A stretch of DNA of 64,000 nucleotides from the NCBI RefSeq assembly GCF_001182745.1, contig NZ_LN868938.1:3584763-3648762 (forward strand), given 5' to 3'. This DNA is from Nocardia farcinica (GTDB taxonomy: Bacteria; Actinomycetota; Actinomycetes; Mycobacteriales; Mycobacteriaceae). The translations under genes were made by a program, and so were the position numbers. Shown piece after piece: positions 16,121-25,140 of this stretch. The notes under the pieces were generated by a model that made no database searches, was not told the origin of the DNA, and worked only from the letters and a program-made list of their open reading frames with translations. Positions within the stretch are counted from its first letter, which is position 1. Each line of letters begins with the position of its first letter.

Positions 16121-17332
16121 GTGGGTGTGGGCAGAGTTGTGGCGTTGCTGGTGATCGCCGTGTTGGTCGCGATCCTCGGCCTGGCGCACTGGTATGTGTG
16201 GCGGCGGCTGGTTCGGGACACCACGGCGGCGGGGTCGGTCGGGCGGCGGGTCGGCACCGGTGTGGTGGTGGTCGGCGGGGTGTTCCTGGTGGGCACGCTG
16301 GCGACGCGGGCGGACTTCGTGCCGTTCGCGGTGGTTCGGGTCGTGTCGACGGTCGGGTACCTGTGGGCGGCGGTGTTCGTGTACCTGTTGCTCGGGGTGC
16401 TCGTCGGGGAGGTCCTGCGGCCGGTGTTGGTGCGGTTGCCGTTCGGACGGGGCAGGGTCGAGCCTGCTGCACCCGCCCCTGAAGCGCCGAATCCATCCAC
16501 AACCGTCCCCACCCTCTCCCGCCGCCTGTTCGTCAACCGCGCGCTGGCCGGTGCCACCGCGCTGGCGGCCGTCGCGACGGTGGCGGGCGGCACCCACAAC
16601 GTCCTCAACGGCCCCGCCGTCAACCACGTGCGGATCCCCATCCGAAGGTTGTCGCCCGAAGCCGCCGGGTTCCGCATCACCCTGGTCAGTGACCTGCATC
16701 TGGGTCCGGTCCTCGACGCCGACTTCGCCCGCAAGGTGGTCGACACGGTCAACGGCACCGAACCGGATCTGATCGCCATCGCCGGTGACCTGGTCGACGG
16801 CACCGTGGCCGACCTGCGCACTTCCACCGCCCCGATCGCGGACCTGCGTGCCTCGCAGGGTGTGTTCTTCTGTATGGGCAATCACGAGTACTACTCCGCG
16901 CCGGACGAGTGGATCGAGCACCTGCCGAGTCTCGGCGTGCGGGTGCTGCTCAACGAGCGGGCCGAGTTGCCGTGGTTCGACATCGCCGGTGTCGACGACA
17001 TCGAGGGCGAAGCGTACGACCGCGGGCCCGATTTCGACGCCACGCTCGGCGGACGTGACCCGGCGCGGCCGTGCGTGCTGCTCGCGCACCAGCCGGTGCT
17101 GGTGCACGACGCCGTGGACTACGACGTCGACCTGGTCCTGTCCGGTCATACGCACGGCGGCCAGATCTTCCCGGGCAATCTCCTTGCCCGGCTGGCCAAT
17201 CCGACGGTCGCCGGGCTGGAGCGCTACGGCGACACCCAGCTCTACGTCACGCGGGGCGCGGGCGCGTGGGGGCCGCCGGTGCGCGTCGCCGCCCCGTCCG
17301 ACATCACCGTGCTGGAACTCGTCCCGGCCTGA
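16121..17332 (+). CDS. membrane-anchored metallophosphoesterase
   Basis: 403-residue calcineurin-like phosphoesterase. Three or four N-terminal hydrophobic segments (about residues 5-25, 47-62, 70-95 and 140-158) anchor it. The C-terminal catalytic domain has the metal-binding series VSDLHLG, GDLVDG, GNHEYY, LLAHQP and SGHTHGGQ, all intact. Relatives are YkuE-type phosphohydrolases, proposed to act on lipids or nucleotides at the membrane; the substrate here is unknown. Start GTG 16121, with AGGAGAC upstream and a second GTG two codons later. It follows the unknown gene pair but composition returns to core-like GC. Confidence 0.85.
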   Translation: MGVGRVVALLVIAVLVAILGLAHWYVWRRLVRDTTAAGSVGRRVGTGVVVVGGVFLVGTLATRADFVPFAVVRVVSTVGYLWAAVFVYLLLGVLVGEVLRPVLVRLPFGRGRVEPAAPAPEAPNPSTTVPTLSRRLFVNRALAGATALAAVATVAGGTHNVLNGPAVNHVRIPIRRLSPEAAGFRITLVSDLHLGPVLDADFARKVVDTVNGTEPDLIAIAGDLVDGTVADLRTSTAPIADLRASQGVFFCMGNHEYYSAPDEWIEHLPSLGVRVLLNERAELPWFDIAGVDDIEGEAYDRGPDFDATLGGRDPARPCVLLAHQPVLVHDAVDYDVDLVLSGHTHGGQIFPGNLLARLANPTVAGLERYGDTQLYVTRGAGAWGPPVRVAAPSDITVLELVPA

Positions 17333-17655
17333 CGGCACGCTCAGCGGGGGTCGTCGTAGTCGGACGGCCACATTGGCGTGGGATTCACCGTGAGCGTTCC
17401 CACATTGCCGGGCTGGACAGCGCCTGGAAACTCGGCGCGGTATTCCGGGTACGCGGTGGCAGACCCTGCCGGGAAGCTCCGAACCAGCGGACTGGAGTTC
17501 GGCAGGACCGTGTCCCCGTGCCGCCCGGTCCTGCCGTCGGCCATCGGCTGGATGAGCTGCCGAATCGCGCGCATGGATTTCGGTGGTGATCCCGCTACCT
17601 GCCATCCGAGGTTCGGCCTGCGTCACCGTCGTCGCGACCCTCCCGCCGACCGAGT

Positions 17656-17790
17656 TCACCAGATCGGATTCTGCCCGTAGATCTCCCGGTATTCCTTCCC
17701 GAACGCTCGACGCCCCAGCAACCGCCAGGCCAGCCGGGCGGGCAGCGGCATTTCGGCGAGGAACTTCATGCGTTCGGCAGCCCGCGGGAA
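17656..17790 (-). pseudogene. C-terminal fragment of an unidentified protein
   Basis: About 40 residues (RLAWRLLGRRAFGKEYREIYG, then NPIW and a stop) look like a genuine protein C-terminus. The upstream frame passes into the antisense of the neighbouring fragment. Parent family not identified. Confidence 0.35.
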
Positions 17791-17791
17791 G

Positions 17792-17923
17792 GCTGCCGAA
17801 CTCTGCTTGCTGACCCCCCAGCAGGCGACGCGGCTGCTGGGCCGCATGGTCGACCGAGGAAAGCTCATACGGATCGGCGAGCGCAAGGCGACGGTGTACG
17901 ACCTGCCGAACGCCGTCGGTTAG
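17792..17923 (+). pseudogene. C-terminal winged-helix fragment
   Basis: The plus strand encodes 43 residues ending in TAG at 17921-17923: LTPQQATRLLGRMVDRGKL then IRIGERKATVYDL. This is a typical winged-helix recognition helix and wing. There is no start codon or N-terminal part, so it is the tail of a lost DNA-binding protein. Confidence 0.45.
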
Positions 17924-17951
17924 CGGGTGGGTCGCCGGGTAATTCCCGGGT

Positions 17952-19412
17952 ATGGATCATTCGCGAGCTCCGCTGGTCGAGGCGTTGGAGGAATATCACC
18001 GGCTCGGGCGGTACGGGTTCACGCCGCCGGGGCATCGGCAGGGGCGGGGGGCCGATGAGCGGGTGTTGGAGGTGATCGGGGCCGACGCGTTCCGGGCGGA
18101 CGTGCTGGCCTCGGCGGGGTTGGACGATCGGCTCTCGCGGGGTGGGTATCTGTCGGACGCGGAGAAGTTGATGGCCGACGCGGTGGGGGCGGATACGGCG
18201 TTCTTCTCCACCTGCGGCAGTTCGCTGTCGGTGAAGGCGGCGATGATGGCGGTCGCGGGCGGGCAGGACGGCGGGCTGCTGGTGCCGCGCGACAGTCACA
18301 AGTCGATCGTGGCGGGGTTGATCTTCGCGGGGGTGCAGCCGCGGTGGATCACGCCGAGATGGGATGAGCAGCGGCACTTTTCGCATCCACCGTCGCCGGA
18401 GCAGGTGCGTGAGGCGTGGGAGCGGCACCCGGACGCGGCGGGGGCGTTGATCGTGAGCCCGAGCCCGTACGGGACGTGCGCGGACATCGAGGGCATCGCG
18501 AAGGTGTGTCACGAGCGGGGCAAACCGCTGATCGTGGACGAGGCGTGGGGCGCGCATCTGCCGTTCCATCCCGACCTGCCGACGTGGGCGATGGATGTGG
18601 GCGCGGATCTGTGCGTGGTGAGTGTGCACAAGATGGGCGCGGGCTTCGAGCAGGGGTCGGTGTTCCACCTGCAGGGTGACCTGGTGGATCCGGCCCGGTT
18701 GAGCGCGTGCGCGGACCTGCTGATGACGACCAGCCCGAACGTGCTGGTCTACACGGCGCTGGACGGCTGGCGCAGGCAGATGGTCGAGCACGGGCGCGAA
18801 CTGCTCGGCGAGGCGTTGCGGGTGGCGCGGCGGGCACGCACCGAGCTGGCGCAGATCCCGGGCATCGAGGTGATGGAGGACGAACTGCTCGGCGTGGAGG
18901 CCTCCCACGACCTGGACCGGTTGCAGGTGCTGATGGACATCTCCGGTACCGGCGCCACCGGCTACGAGGCCGCGGACTGGCTGCGCGAGAACCGCCGCAT
19001 CGACGTCGGCCTCTCCGATCACCGGCGGATCCTCGCGACGCTGTCGTTGGCCGACGACGACGAGACGATCACCACGCTGGTGGACGCGGTGGCGGCCTGG
19101 CGGGAACAGCTGGCGGAGCCCGCGCGGCACCATATCCGGCTGCCCGAGCCGGACGAGCTGCAGCTGGAGTCGGTGATGCTGCCGCGGGACGCGTTCTTCG
19201 GCCGGGTCGACACGGTGCCGATCGAGGAGGCACCGGGACGGATCTGCGCCGAACAGATCACGCCGTATCCGCCGGGGATTCCGGCCGCGCTGCCCGGCGA
19301 GCTGCTGAACCGGCCGGTGGTGGAGTATCTGCGCTCGGCGCACGAAGCGGGGATGAACATCCCCGACGCCGCCGATTCGGAGCTGAAAACCCTGCGCGTC
19401 GTGGCGAACTGA
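17952..19412 (+). CDS. PLP-dependent Orn/Lys/Arg decarboxylase family protein
   Basis: 486-residue fold-type I PLP enzyme of the short Orn/Lys/Arg decarboxylase group (group III-like). It has the N-terminal TPPGHRQG motif, a serine-rich phosphate loop (FFSTCGSSLS), the Asp that contacts the pyridine N (VDEAWGAH) and the Schiff-base lysine K227 in SVHKMGAG. The C-terminal domain (ITPYPPGIPAALPGE) is typical. Likely decarboxylates a basic amino acid to a polyamine precursor; the exact substrate is undetermined. Start ATG 17952. The cyclase gene follows 41 bases downstream. Confidence 0.83.
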   Translation: MDHSRAPLVEALEEYHRLGRYGFTPPGHRQGRGADERVLEVIGADAFRADVLASAGLDDRLSRGGYLSDAEKLMADAVGADTAFFSTCGSSLSVKAAMMAVAGGQDGGLLVPRDSHKSIVAGLIFAGVQPRWITPRWDEQRHFSHPPSPEQVREAWERHPDAAGALIVSPSPYGTCADIEGIAKVCHERGKPLIVDEAWGAHLPFHPDLPTWAMDVGADLCVVSVHKMGAGFEQGSVFHLQGDLVDPARLSACADLLMTTSPNVLVYTALDGWRRQMVEHGRELLGEALRVARRARTELAQIPGIEVMEDELLGVEASHDLDRLQVLMDISGTGATGYEAADWLRENRRIDVGLSDHRRILATLSLADDDETITTLVDAVAAWREQLAEPARHHIRLPEPDELQLESVMLPRDAFFGRVDTVPIEEAPGRICAEQITPYPPGIPAALPGELLNRPVVEYLRSAHEAGMNIPDAADSELKTLRVVAN

Positions 19413-19453
19413 AGACTCTCGCCGGGGGCGACGGCGGGCCGTAAGGTGGCGGC

Positions 19454-20440
19454 ATGGCGTCGTCGCAACTGCCCGAATTGGTCGAATCGGTGATCGAGTC
19501 CCATCTGCTCGGGGGCGAACGCGCCTTCAGCAGAACCGAGGTCGCCGAGCGCTCCGGTGTTTCCGCGGAGGTGACGCGGCGGCTGTGGACGGCGCTCGGC
19601 TTCCCGGCCAGCCCGGACGAATCGGTCGACTTCACCGACGCCGACGTGCGGGCGGTGCGCGAGTTCCGCTCGCTGCGCGTGGTGACCGACGCCGATCTGC
19701 GCAGGCAGTCCTCGGCCGCACGCACCATCGGCCAGGCGATGGCGCGGTTGGCGGAATGGCAGGCCGACCTGGTGCTCGCCGAGATCGCGACCCGCATCGC
19801 CGAGTCCGACGAGGATCCGGCGGTCAGCGCCCGCCGCGCCACCGAGGAGACGATCTCGGCGGTCGAGGATTTGCAGAGCTACGCCTGGCGTAGGCACCTG
19901 GCCGCCGCGCTGGCCCGCTCGCTCGACGGCGCGGCGCCGGGTGAGGATTCGACGCGGGAGCTGGCGGTCGGATTCGCCGACATGGTCGGTTACACCCGGT
20001 TGACCAGGCATCTGCACCCGGACGAGCTGTCCACGCTGCTGGACGCCTTCGAGTCGACCACCACGGCCGCCATCACCGAGAACAACGGCTGGGTGATCAA
20101 GAACGTCGGTGACGAGGTGATGTTCGCCGCCGACACGGCCGCCGACGCCGCGCGCATCGCGCTGGCGATCCAGGAGTCGACGATGATGGTCGGCGGCAGC
20201 CCGGAGCTGCGGGTCGCCGTCGCCTACGGGCCGGTGTTGCAGCGGTTCGGGGATCTGTACGGGTCGGTGGTGAACATCGCTTCCCGGCTCACCGGCGTCG
20301 CCCGGCCCGGCACTGTGCTCATCGACGACGGCGCGGCCGCCGAACTCGCCGACGAGAAGGAATTCCGGGTGCGGCACCTGCGCAGCGTGCGGGTGCGCGG
20401 TTTCAACCGGCTACGCCCCCACCTCTTGCGCCGCGCCTGA
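19454..20440 (+). CDS. class III adenylate/guanylate cyclase with N-terminal regulatory domain
   Basis: 328 residues. Residues 1-165 resemble the helical autoinhibitory/regulatory domain of mycobacterial Rv1264/Rv2212-type cyclases, beginning with a small helix-turn-helix-like segment (TRTEVAERSGVSAEVTRRLW). Residues 170-328 form the catalytic domain with both metal-binding aspartates (VGFADMVGYT and KNVGDEVMFA) and the conserved GSVVNIASRL. Predicted to make cAMP, perhaps in response to pH or lipid as in its relatives. No membrane segment. A CpdA-like phosphodiesterase gene lies 1 kb downstream. Start ATG 19454. Confidence 0.83.
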   Translation: MASSQLPELVESVIESHLLGGERAFSRTEVAERSGVSAEVTRRLWTALGFPASPDESVDFTDADVRAVREFRSLRVVTDADLRRQSSAARTIGQAMARLAEWQADLVLAEIATRIAESDEDPAVSARRATEETISAVEDLQSYAWRRHLAAALARSLDGAAPGEDSTRELAVGFADMVGYTRLTRHLHPDELSTLLDAFESTTTAAITENNGWVIKNVGDEVMFAADTAADAARIALAIQESTMMVGGSPELRVAVAYGPVLQRFGDLYGSVVNIASRLTGVARPGTVLIDDGAAAELADEKEFRVRHLRSVRVRGFNRLRPHLLRRA

Positions 20441-20540
20441 GCGGGTCAGCGGCCGGAGGCGGCAGCGCAGCGTCACCACGCAGGCCGCCCCGCTCAGGCG
20501 AAATCCGACACCGCCTGAGCGGGTCAGCGGCCGGAGGCGG
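20434..20540. repeat. 29-bp direct repeat with hairpin arm, terminator-like
   Basis: An identical 29-bp sequence (CGCCTGAGCGGGTCAG... ending GGAGGCGG) occurs at 20434-20462 and 20512-20540. The first copy covers the cyclase stop codon. Between them CGCTCAGGCG (20491-20500) is the reverse complement of the repeat start, so it can pair with either copy. The second pairing has an 11-base loop and could act as a terminator before the pseudouridine synthase gene. Confidence 0.55.
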
Positions 20541-20571
20541 TAGTGCGCGGGGGCGGCCGTAAGGTCGTGGC

Positions 20572-21354
20572 GTGGATACGGACTGGTCACGGCTGCGGGA
20601 GCGCTGTCTGCTCGCCGAGGACGACGCGGTGTTGGCGTTGAACAAGCCCGCGGGTATCTCGGTGACCGGGGAACGCCACGACACCGACATCGTGGAGCTG
20701 GCCGCCGGGGCGGGCGAACGGCTCTTTCCGGTGCACCGCATCGACAAGGTCACCTCGGGGCTGGTGCTGCTGGCGAAGGATCTGGCCGCGCACGGCACGC
20801 TCACCCGCCAGTTCACCAAGCGCACCGCCGAGAAGGCGTATCTGGCGGTGGTGGCGGGCGGCGGGTTGCCCGATCGCGGCGTGATCGAACTGCCGTTGAG
20901 CGTGGGACGCAAGAACCGGGTGCGGATCGCGGCGCCGCGGGAGTCGATCCGCGCCGAGGACGGGCGCTGGTTCGTCGACGACGCCGATCTGCTCGCGGTG
21001 AAGAACTACCCCTCCCGCACCGAGTTCGTGACCCTGGCCCGCACGGCCGACCGGACGGTGCTCGCGCTACGGCCGGTGACCGGGCGCAGGCATCAGATCC
21101 GCGTGCATCTGGCCTGGATCGGGCACGCCATCGTCGGCGATCCGCTGTTCGACAAGAGCGCCGCCCACCCGCGCGCCCACCTGCACTCGTGGCGGCTGGT
21201 CCTCGACGCGCCGTGGCGCACCCCGCCGGAACTGGACCTCACCGCCCCGCCGGATGCCGGCTTCTGGACGCCGCTCGGTGCCGGCGCCGACCCCGGCGAA
21301 CTGCTGGCGGGGGCCGCGGAGTCGCTGCGTGGCGAGCCTCATGCAGACGCCTGA
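20572..21354 (+). CDS. RluA-family pseudouridine synthase
   Basis: 260-residue RNA pseudouridine synthase of the RluA/RluD catalytic fold. The catalytic aspartate lies in HRIDKVTSGL, and the later conserved blocks are present (AEKAYLAVVAG, RTEFVTLA, RPVTGRRHQIRVHL, GDPLFDK). There is no S4 domain, so it is the short form; the target (tRNA or rRNA uridine) cannot be told. Start GTG 20572. It stands downstream of the direct-repeat hairpin and upstream of a phosphodiesterase gene on the same strand. Confidence 0.85.
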   Translation: MDTDWSRLRERCLLAEDDAVLALNKPAGISVTGERHDTDIVELAAGAGERLFPVHRIDKVTSGLVLLAKDLAAHGTLTRQFTKRTAEKAYLAVVAGGGLPDRGVIELPLSVGRKNRVRIAAPRESIRAEDGRWFVDDADLLAVKNYPSRTEFVTLARTADRTVLALRPVTGRRHQIRVHLAWIGHAIVGDPLFDKSAAHPRAHLHSWRLVLDAPWRTPPELDLTAPPDAGFWTPLGAGADPGELLAGAAESLRGEPHADA

Positions 21355-21447
21355 GCGCGACCTGAATTAGCCTGGTGACGTGCACCTGCTCGCGTGCCAG
21401 TCACGCCATGCCGCAATGCCGCGACTCCGCAGAGAAAGCGAACGCCG

Positions 21448-22227
21448 ATGATCCTGGTGGCCCAGGTCAGCGACACCCATTTCGATCTCGGGGCGCGCAA
21501 CAACGAACGCGTGGAGCGCGTGATGGCCTTCCTCGCCGACCTCGCGCATCGGCCGGACGCGATCCTGGTGACCGGTGACGTCACCGAGTCGGGCAAGCCG
21601 GAGCAGTACGCCGAGGCCAGGGTGGCCCTGCAGGCCGACATCCCGGTGTGGGCGATCCCGGGCAACCACGACGAGCGCGCCGCCTTCCGCACCGAACTGC
21701 TCGGTGAGCAGCCCTCGGACTCGCCGATCAATCACGTGCACCGGGTCGGCGCGCTGACGGTGATCATGCTCGACACCACGATCCCCGGCGAGCCGGGTGG
21801 CCGGATCGAGGAGGACACCTACCGCTGGCTGCGCGAGGTGCTCGCCGACGCGCCCGCTGCGGGACCGATCGTGCTGGCCATGCACCATCCGCCCGCGCGG
21901 CTGCACAGCCCGATCGTCGACGACATCGCCTTGGCCGAACCCGACCGGCTGGCCGACGTGGTGGCCGCCGACCCGCGCATCCGCGCCGTGCTCACCGGTC
22001 ACGCCCATTCGGCCGCGGCCACCACCTTCGCGGGCCGCCCGCTGCTCATCGCGCCGAGTACCGCCTCGGTGCTGGGCGGGGCCTGGGAGGTGGAGTTGCC
22101 GCACCGGGTGATGGACTACGCGCCCGACCCGGCGGTGGCGCTGCACGTCTTCGACGAATCCGGCTCCATGACAACGCATTTCCGCACGGTGCCGATGGGC
22201 GGTTTCCTCGGCGTGGCACCGGTCTGA
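21448..22227 (+). CDS. CpdA-like metallophosphoesterase
   Basis: 259-residue cytosolic calcineurin-like phosphoesterase resembling 3',5'-cyclic AMP phosphodiesterases of the CpdA/Rv0805 group. Metal-binding motifs in order: QVSDTHFD, VTGDVTESG, IPGNHDER, MHHPPA, LTGHAHSAA. All ligands are intact. Start ATG 21448; the frame is open 54 bases further upstream but without a convincing start. It lies about 1 kb after a class III cyclase gene, which would fit synthesis and breakdown of the same cyclic nucleotide, an inference from proximity. Confidence 0.83.
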   Translation: MILVAQVSDTHFDLGARNNERVERVMAFLADLAHRPDAILVTGDVTESGKPEQYAEARVALQADIPVWAIPGNHDERAAFRTELLGEQPSDSPINHVHRVGALTVIMLDTTIPGEPGGRIEEDTYRWLREVLADAPAAGPIVLAMHHPPARLHSPIVDDIALAEPDRLADVVAADPRIRAVLTGHAHSAAATTFAGRPLLIAPSTASVLGGAWEVELPHRVMDYAPDPAVALHVFDESGSMTTHFRTVPMGGFLGVAPV

Positions 22228-22269
22228 GCGGTCGCGTTTGGCCCGGCGCCGACCGGGCACCCGGCCGAC

Positions 22270-22935
22270 ATGACCCAGCCCTTCCGTCAGATCTTCGCGG
22301 GAGCCGCACGCCTGCGGCACGCCCGCGTCTTCCACCCGAACGGGCTCCGGCTCTCCGGTCGCCTGCATGCCGAACCCGAGTTCGAGCCACTGTTCGGCAC
22401 CGGGGAACGGGCCGTGCTGGCGCGGCTGTCCAAGGGTGTCGGCACGCCCGCGGGCCTGCCCGACGTGCTCGGCCTGGCCCTGCGGGTGCTCGACCGCGAC
22501 GAGCAGCCGTTCGACCTGGCGCTGGCCACCACCGGCGGCGGTCGGCTCACCCGGTTCGTCGTCACCCCGGCGCGCGGGTGGCGCAGCGCCCGCTACGGCA
22601 GCCTGCTGCCCTACCGGTTCGGCTCCGACGCACCGGTGTGGCTGTTCGCCGAGCCGGACGCGGCCCAGCCCGAGTCGCCCGCGCTGGCCGATCTCGCGGC
22701 GCACCTGCGCGAGCGGCCCGCGACGTTCGTGCTCAGCGCCCGCGGTTTCACCGGCCCGCCGCGCCGGGTCGCGGAGGTGACCCTGCATCCGGCCGACGCG
22801 GGCGACTACCGCACGGACTTCTTCGACCCGATGGCCAATCACCCCGACGAGGTCCGCATGCTGCCCGAGGTGGTCGGCCGGGTCCGGGAACTCGCCTATT
22901 CCGGCAGCCGGGAGGGCCGCGGCGAACCGAGCTGA
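22270..22935 (+). CDS. uncharacterised protein, possibly catalase-like fold
   Basis: 221 residues, soluble, conserved in mycolic-acid actinobacteria. The N-terminal RHARVFHPNGLRLSGRL and ARLSKGVGTPAGLPDVLGLA blocks recall the start of catalase-like (SrpA-type) proteins, where FHxxG and F/L-S-K-G are conserved. The distal haem-binding residues of true catalases are not obvious, so enzymatic activity is doubtful. Start ATG 22270, 42 bases after the phosphodiesterase gene. Some databases call such proteins phosphodiesterase, probably by neighbourhood; I see no such motif. Confidence 0.55.
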   Translation: MTQPFRQIFAGAARLRHARVFHPNGLRLSGRLHAEPEFEPLFGTGERAVLARLSKGVGTPAGLPDVLGLALRVLDRDEQPFDLALATTGGGRLTRFVVTPARGWRSARYGSLLPYRFGSDAPVWLFAEPDAAQPESPALADLAAHLRERPATFVLSARGFTGPPRRVAEVTLHPADAGDYRTDFFDPMANHPDEVRMLPEVVGRVRELAYSGSREGRGEPS

Positions 22936-22992
22936 GCCCAGCGCGAGCGCGCGGCTGGGCCCCGACCGCCATCGTCCTGGCAGACTTGTCGC

Positions 22993-25140
22993 GTGAGTGA
23001 TCTGCCGACCGACCCTCTCGCCGGTCCCCCCGAACGCGGGCCGCTGCGGCCGATCGAGCTGGCCGCGGGTGCGGTGCTGGGCGGCGTCACGGTCGGTTTG
23101 GTCACCGTGGGCTCGGTGGTGCCGTTCGCGGCGGCGCTGCAACTGGTGGCGGCGGTGCCGATGGGCATGCTCGCGCACCGGTACCGGGTGCGGGCGCTGG
23201 TCACCGCGACCGTGGCGGCCACCCTGGTCACGTTCGTGGCCGCCGGCGTGATGCCCGCGCTCGGCGTGGTCGGCACCGCCACGATCGGCGGCATCATCGG
23301 CGGGGTGAAGCGCAGCGGGCGCGGCCTGCTCACGGTGTGTGTGGCCGCGCTGGCGGCCGGTGTGCTGTGGGCGGCCTTCACCGTCGGCTCGCTGCTGGTG
23401 TTCGCCCAGACCCGCAATCTGCTGTTCGACACCATCCGCAACACGGCGGGCGGCGTGCGCAAACTGGCCGAGAGCCGGCCGGAACTGGAGCCACTGGGCC
23501 GTGGCGTCGACGCGGCCACCGACGCGGTGCTCACCTGGTGGTGGGCCTGGGTGGGCGGCGGGGTGCTGGTGGGCATCCTGGTCAGCGCGGTCTGTTCCTG
23601 GTTCGTGCTCGGTTCGGTGCTGGACCGGCTGGCCTGGCTGCCCAGCCGCGATCGCCTGGACGCTCCGGTCGACGACCGGCCCATCGGACCGCTGCCGGTG
23701 ACGTTGCGCGCGGCCGGTTTCCGCTATCCTGGCGCGGCCGCCGACGCGCTGACCGGGATCGACCTGACCGTCGCGCCGGGCGAGTTCGTCGCCGTCGTCG
23801 GTCACAACGGCTCCGGCAAATCCACCCTCACCCGCCTGCTGGCCGGGCTGCCGCCCACGTCCGGGGAGGTGCGGCGGCCCGGCTCGGCGGGCCTGGGTCA
23901 CCTCGGCGGCACCGCGCTCGTGCTGCAACGGCCGGAGAGCCAGACCCTGGGCGTGCTGGTCGCCGACGACGTGGTGTGGGGTCTGCCGACCGAACTCGCC
24001 GCCCAGGTCGACGTGGCCGCGCTGCTCCGGGAGGTCGGTCTGGACGGAATGGGCGACCGGGAGACCGCGACGCTGTCCGGCGGGCAGCAGCAGCGCTTGG
24101 CCGTGGCCGCCGCGATGGCCCGCAGACCCGCCCTGCTCATCGCCGACGAGGCCACCTCGATGATCGATCCGCAGGGCCGCCGCGAACTGGTGGCGCTGCT
24201 GCGCGAACTGCCGCGGCGGCACGGCATGGCCGTCGTGCTGGTCACCCACCACGAGGCCGACGCGGCCGCCGCCGACCGGGTGGTGCACCTGGCCGCGGGC
24301 CGCATGGTCGACCGGCTGCCGGTCTGGCCGCAGCCGCTGCGCGACACCCGCCGCCGGGCGATGGGCCCGCCGGTGCTGGAACTGCACGGCGTGCGCCACA
24401 CCTACAACCGCGGCACGCCGTGGGAGGCGCCCGCCCTGCACGGCATCGACCTGGTCGTCCGGCGCGGTGAGGCACTGCTCGTGGTCGGCGGGAACGGCTC
24501 CGGCAAGTCGACGCTGGCCTGGATCATCGCCGGGCTGATCGAACCGACCGCGGGCCGCTGCGAGCTGGCCGGCCGTCCGGTGACCCGGCAGATCGGGCGG
24601 GTCGAGCTGGCCTTCCAGCATTCCCGCTTGCAGTTGCAGAAGCAGACGGTCGGCGCCGAGATCGCCGACTGGGGCGGGCGCGCCACCGGCTCGGGCGCGG
24701 TCGGGCGGGCACTCGACGCGGTCGGCCTGGATCGCGCGCTCGCGGCGCGCTCCATCGAGGAACTGAGCGGTGGGCAGGCCAGGCGGGTGGTGCTCGCCGC
24801 GATCGTGGCGAGTCGACCGCAGGTCGTGGTGCTCGACGAGCCACTGGCCGGGCTGGACCCCAAGGGCCGCGCCGACATCGTGGAACTGCTTGCCCGGCTG
24901 CGTGATTCCGGGCTCACGCTGATCGTCATCTCCCACGACGTCGAGGACATGTCCGCGGTCTGCGACCGCACCGTGCACCTGCGCGAGGGCCGTCTGGTCG
25001 CGGGGGAACCGGTCGGCGCGCCGGTGCGCACCGAGGAAGCCACGCCCGCCGAGGGCATCGCGATCACCGAGGATCCGCTGCGCCCGCGCGCCGCTCGACG
25101 GGGCAGGGCGTGGGGCTTCGAACACGGGAGTGGCCGATGA
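22993..25140 (+). CDS. ECF transporter fusion: membrane domain plus two ATPases (Rv2326c-like)
   Basis: 715-residue fusion. Residues 1-215 contain five or six membrane helices (DUF2232/S-component-like substrate-binding domain). Residues 235-450 are a first EcfA-type ATPase (Walker A GHNGSGKST, signature LSGGQQQ, Walker B LLIADEAT). Residues 465-690 are a second ATPase (GGNGSGKST, LSGGQAR, VVVLDEPLAGLDP). Both nucleotide sites look complete. The gene overlaps ecfT by ATGA, so one operon makes a whole energy-coupling-factor importer. The architecture matches M. tuberculosis Rv2326c; the substrate (a vitamin or metal) is unknown. Start GTG 22993. Confidence 0.87.
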   Translation: MSDLPTDPLAGPPERGPLRPIELAAGAVLGGVTVGLVTVGSVVPFAAALQLVAAVPMGMLAHRYRVRALVTATVAATLVTFVAAGVMPALGVVGTATIGGIIGGVKRSGRGLLTVCVAALAAGVLWAAFTVGSLLVFAQTRNLLFDTIRNTAGGVRKLAESRPELEPLGRGVDAATDAVLTWWWAWVGGGVLVGILVSAVCSWFVLGSVLDRLAWLPSRDRLDAPVDDRPIGPLPVTLRAAGFRYPGAAADALTGIDLTVAPGEFVAVVGHNGSGKSTLTRLLAGLPPTSGEVRRPGSAGLGHLGGTALVLQRPESQTLGVLVADDVVWGLPTELAAQVDVAALLREVGLDGMGDRETATLSGGQQQRLAVAAAMARRPALLIADEATSMIDPQGRRELVALLRELPRRHGMAVVLVTHHEADAAAADRVVHLAAGRMVDRLPVWPQPLRDTRRRAMGPPVLELHGVRHTYNRGTPWEAPALHGIDLVVRRGEALLVVGGNGSGKSTLAWIIAGLIEPTAGRCELAGRPVTRQIGRVELAFQHSRLQLQKQTVGAEIADWGGRATGSGAVGRALDAVGLDRALAARSIEELSGGQARRVVLAAIVASRPQVVVLDEPLAGLDPKGRADIVELLARLRDSGLTLIVISHDVEDMSAVCDRTVHLREGRLVAGEPVGAPVRTEEATPAEGIAITEDPLRPRAARRGRAWGFEHGSGR

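Larger units (their letters stand above)
17333..17951. other. region of gene fragments between phosphoesterase and decarboxylase genes
   Basis: No intact gene is visible. A leftward frame at 17341-17574 encodes 77 residues without recognisable similarity. It is followed by two fragments on opposite strands (17656-17790 and 17792-17923). The right edge holds the decarboxylase promoter. The patchwork suggests past insertion and deletion. Confidence 0.45.

Noticed and set aside
7061..17951. Complete tRNA-integrated island with flanking direct repeat
   Set aside because: No second copy of the tRNA 3' end and no tyrosine integrase were found in the window, so the island remains a suggestion.
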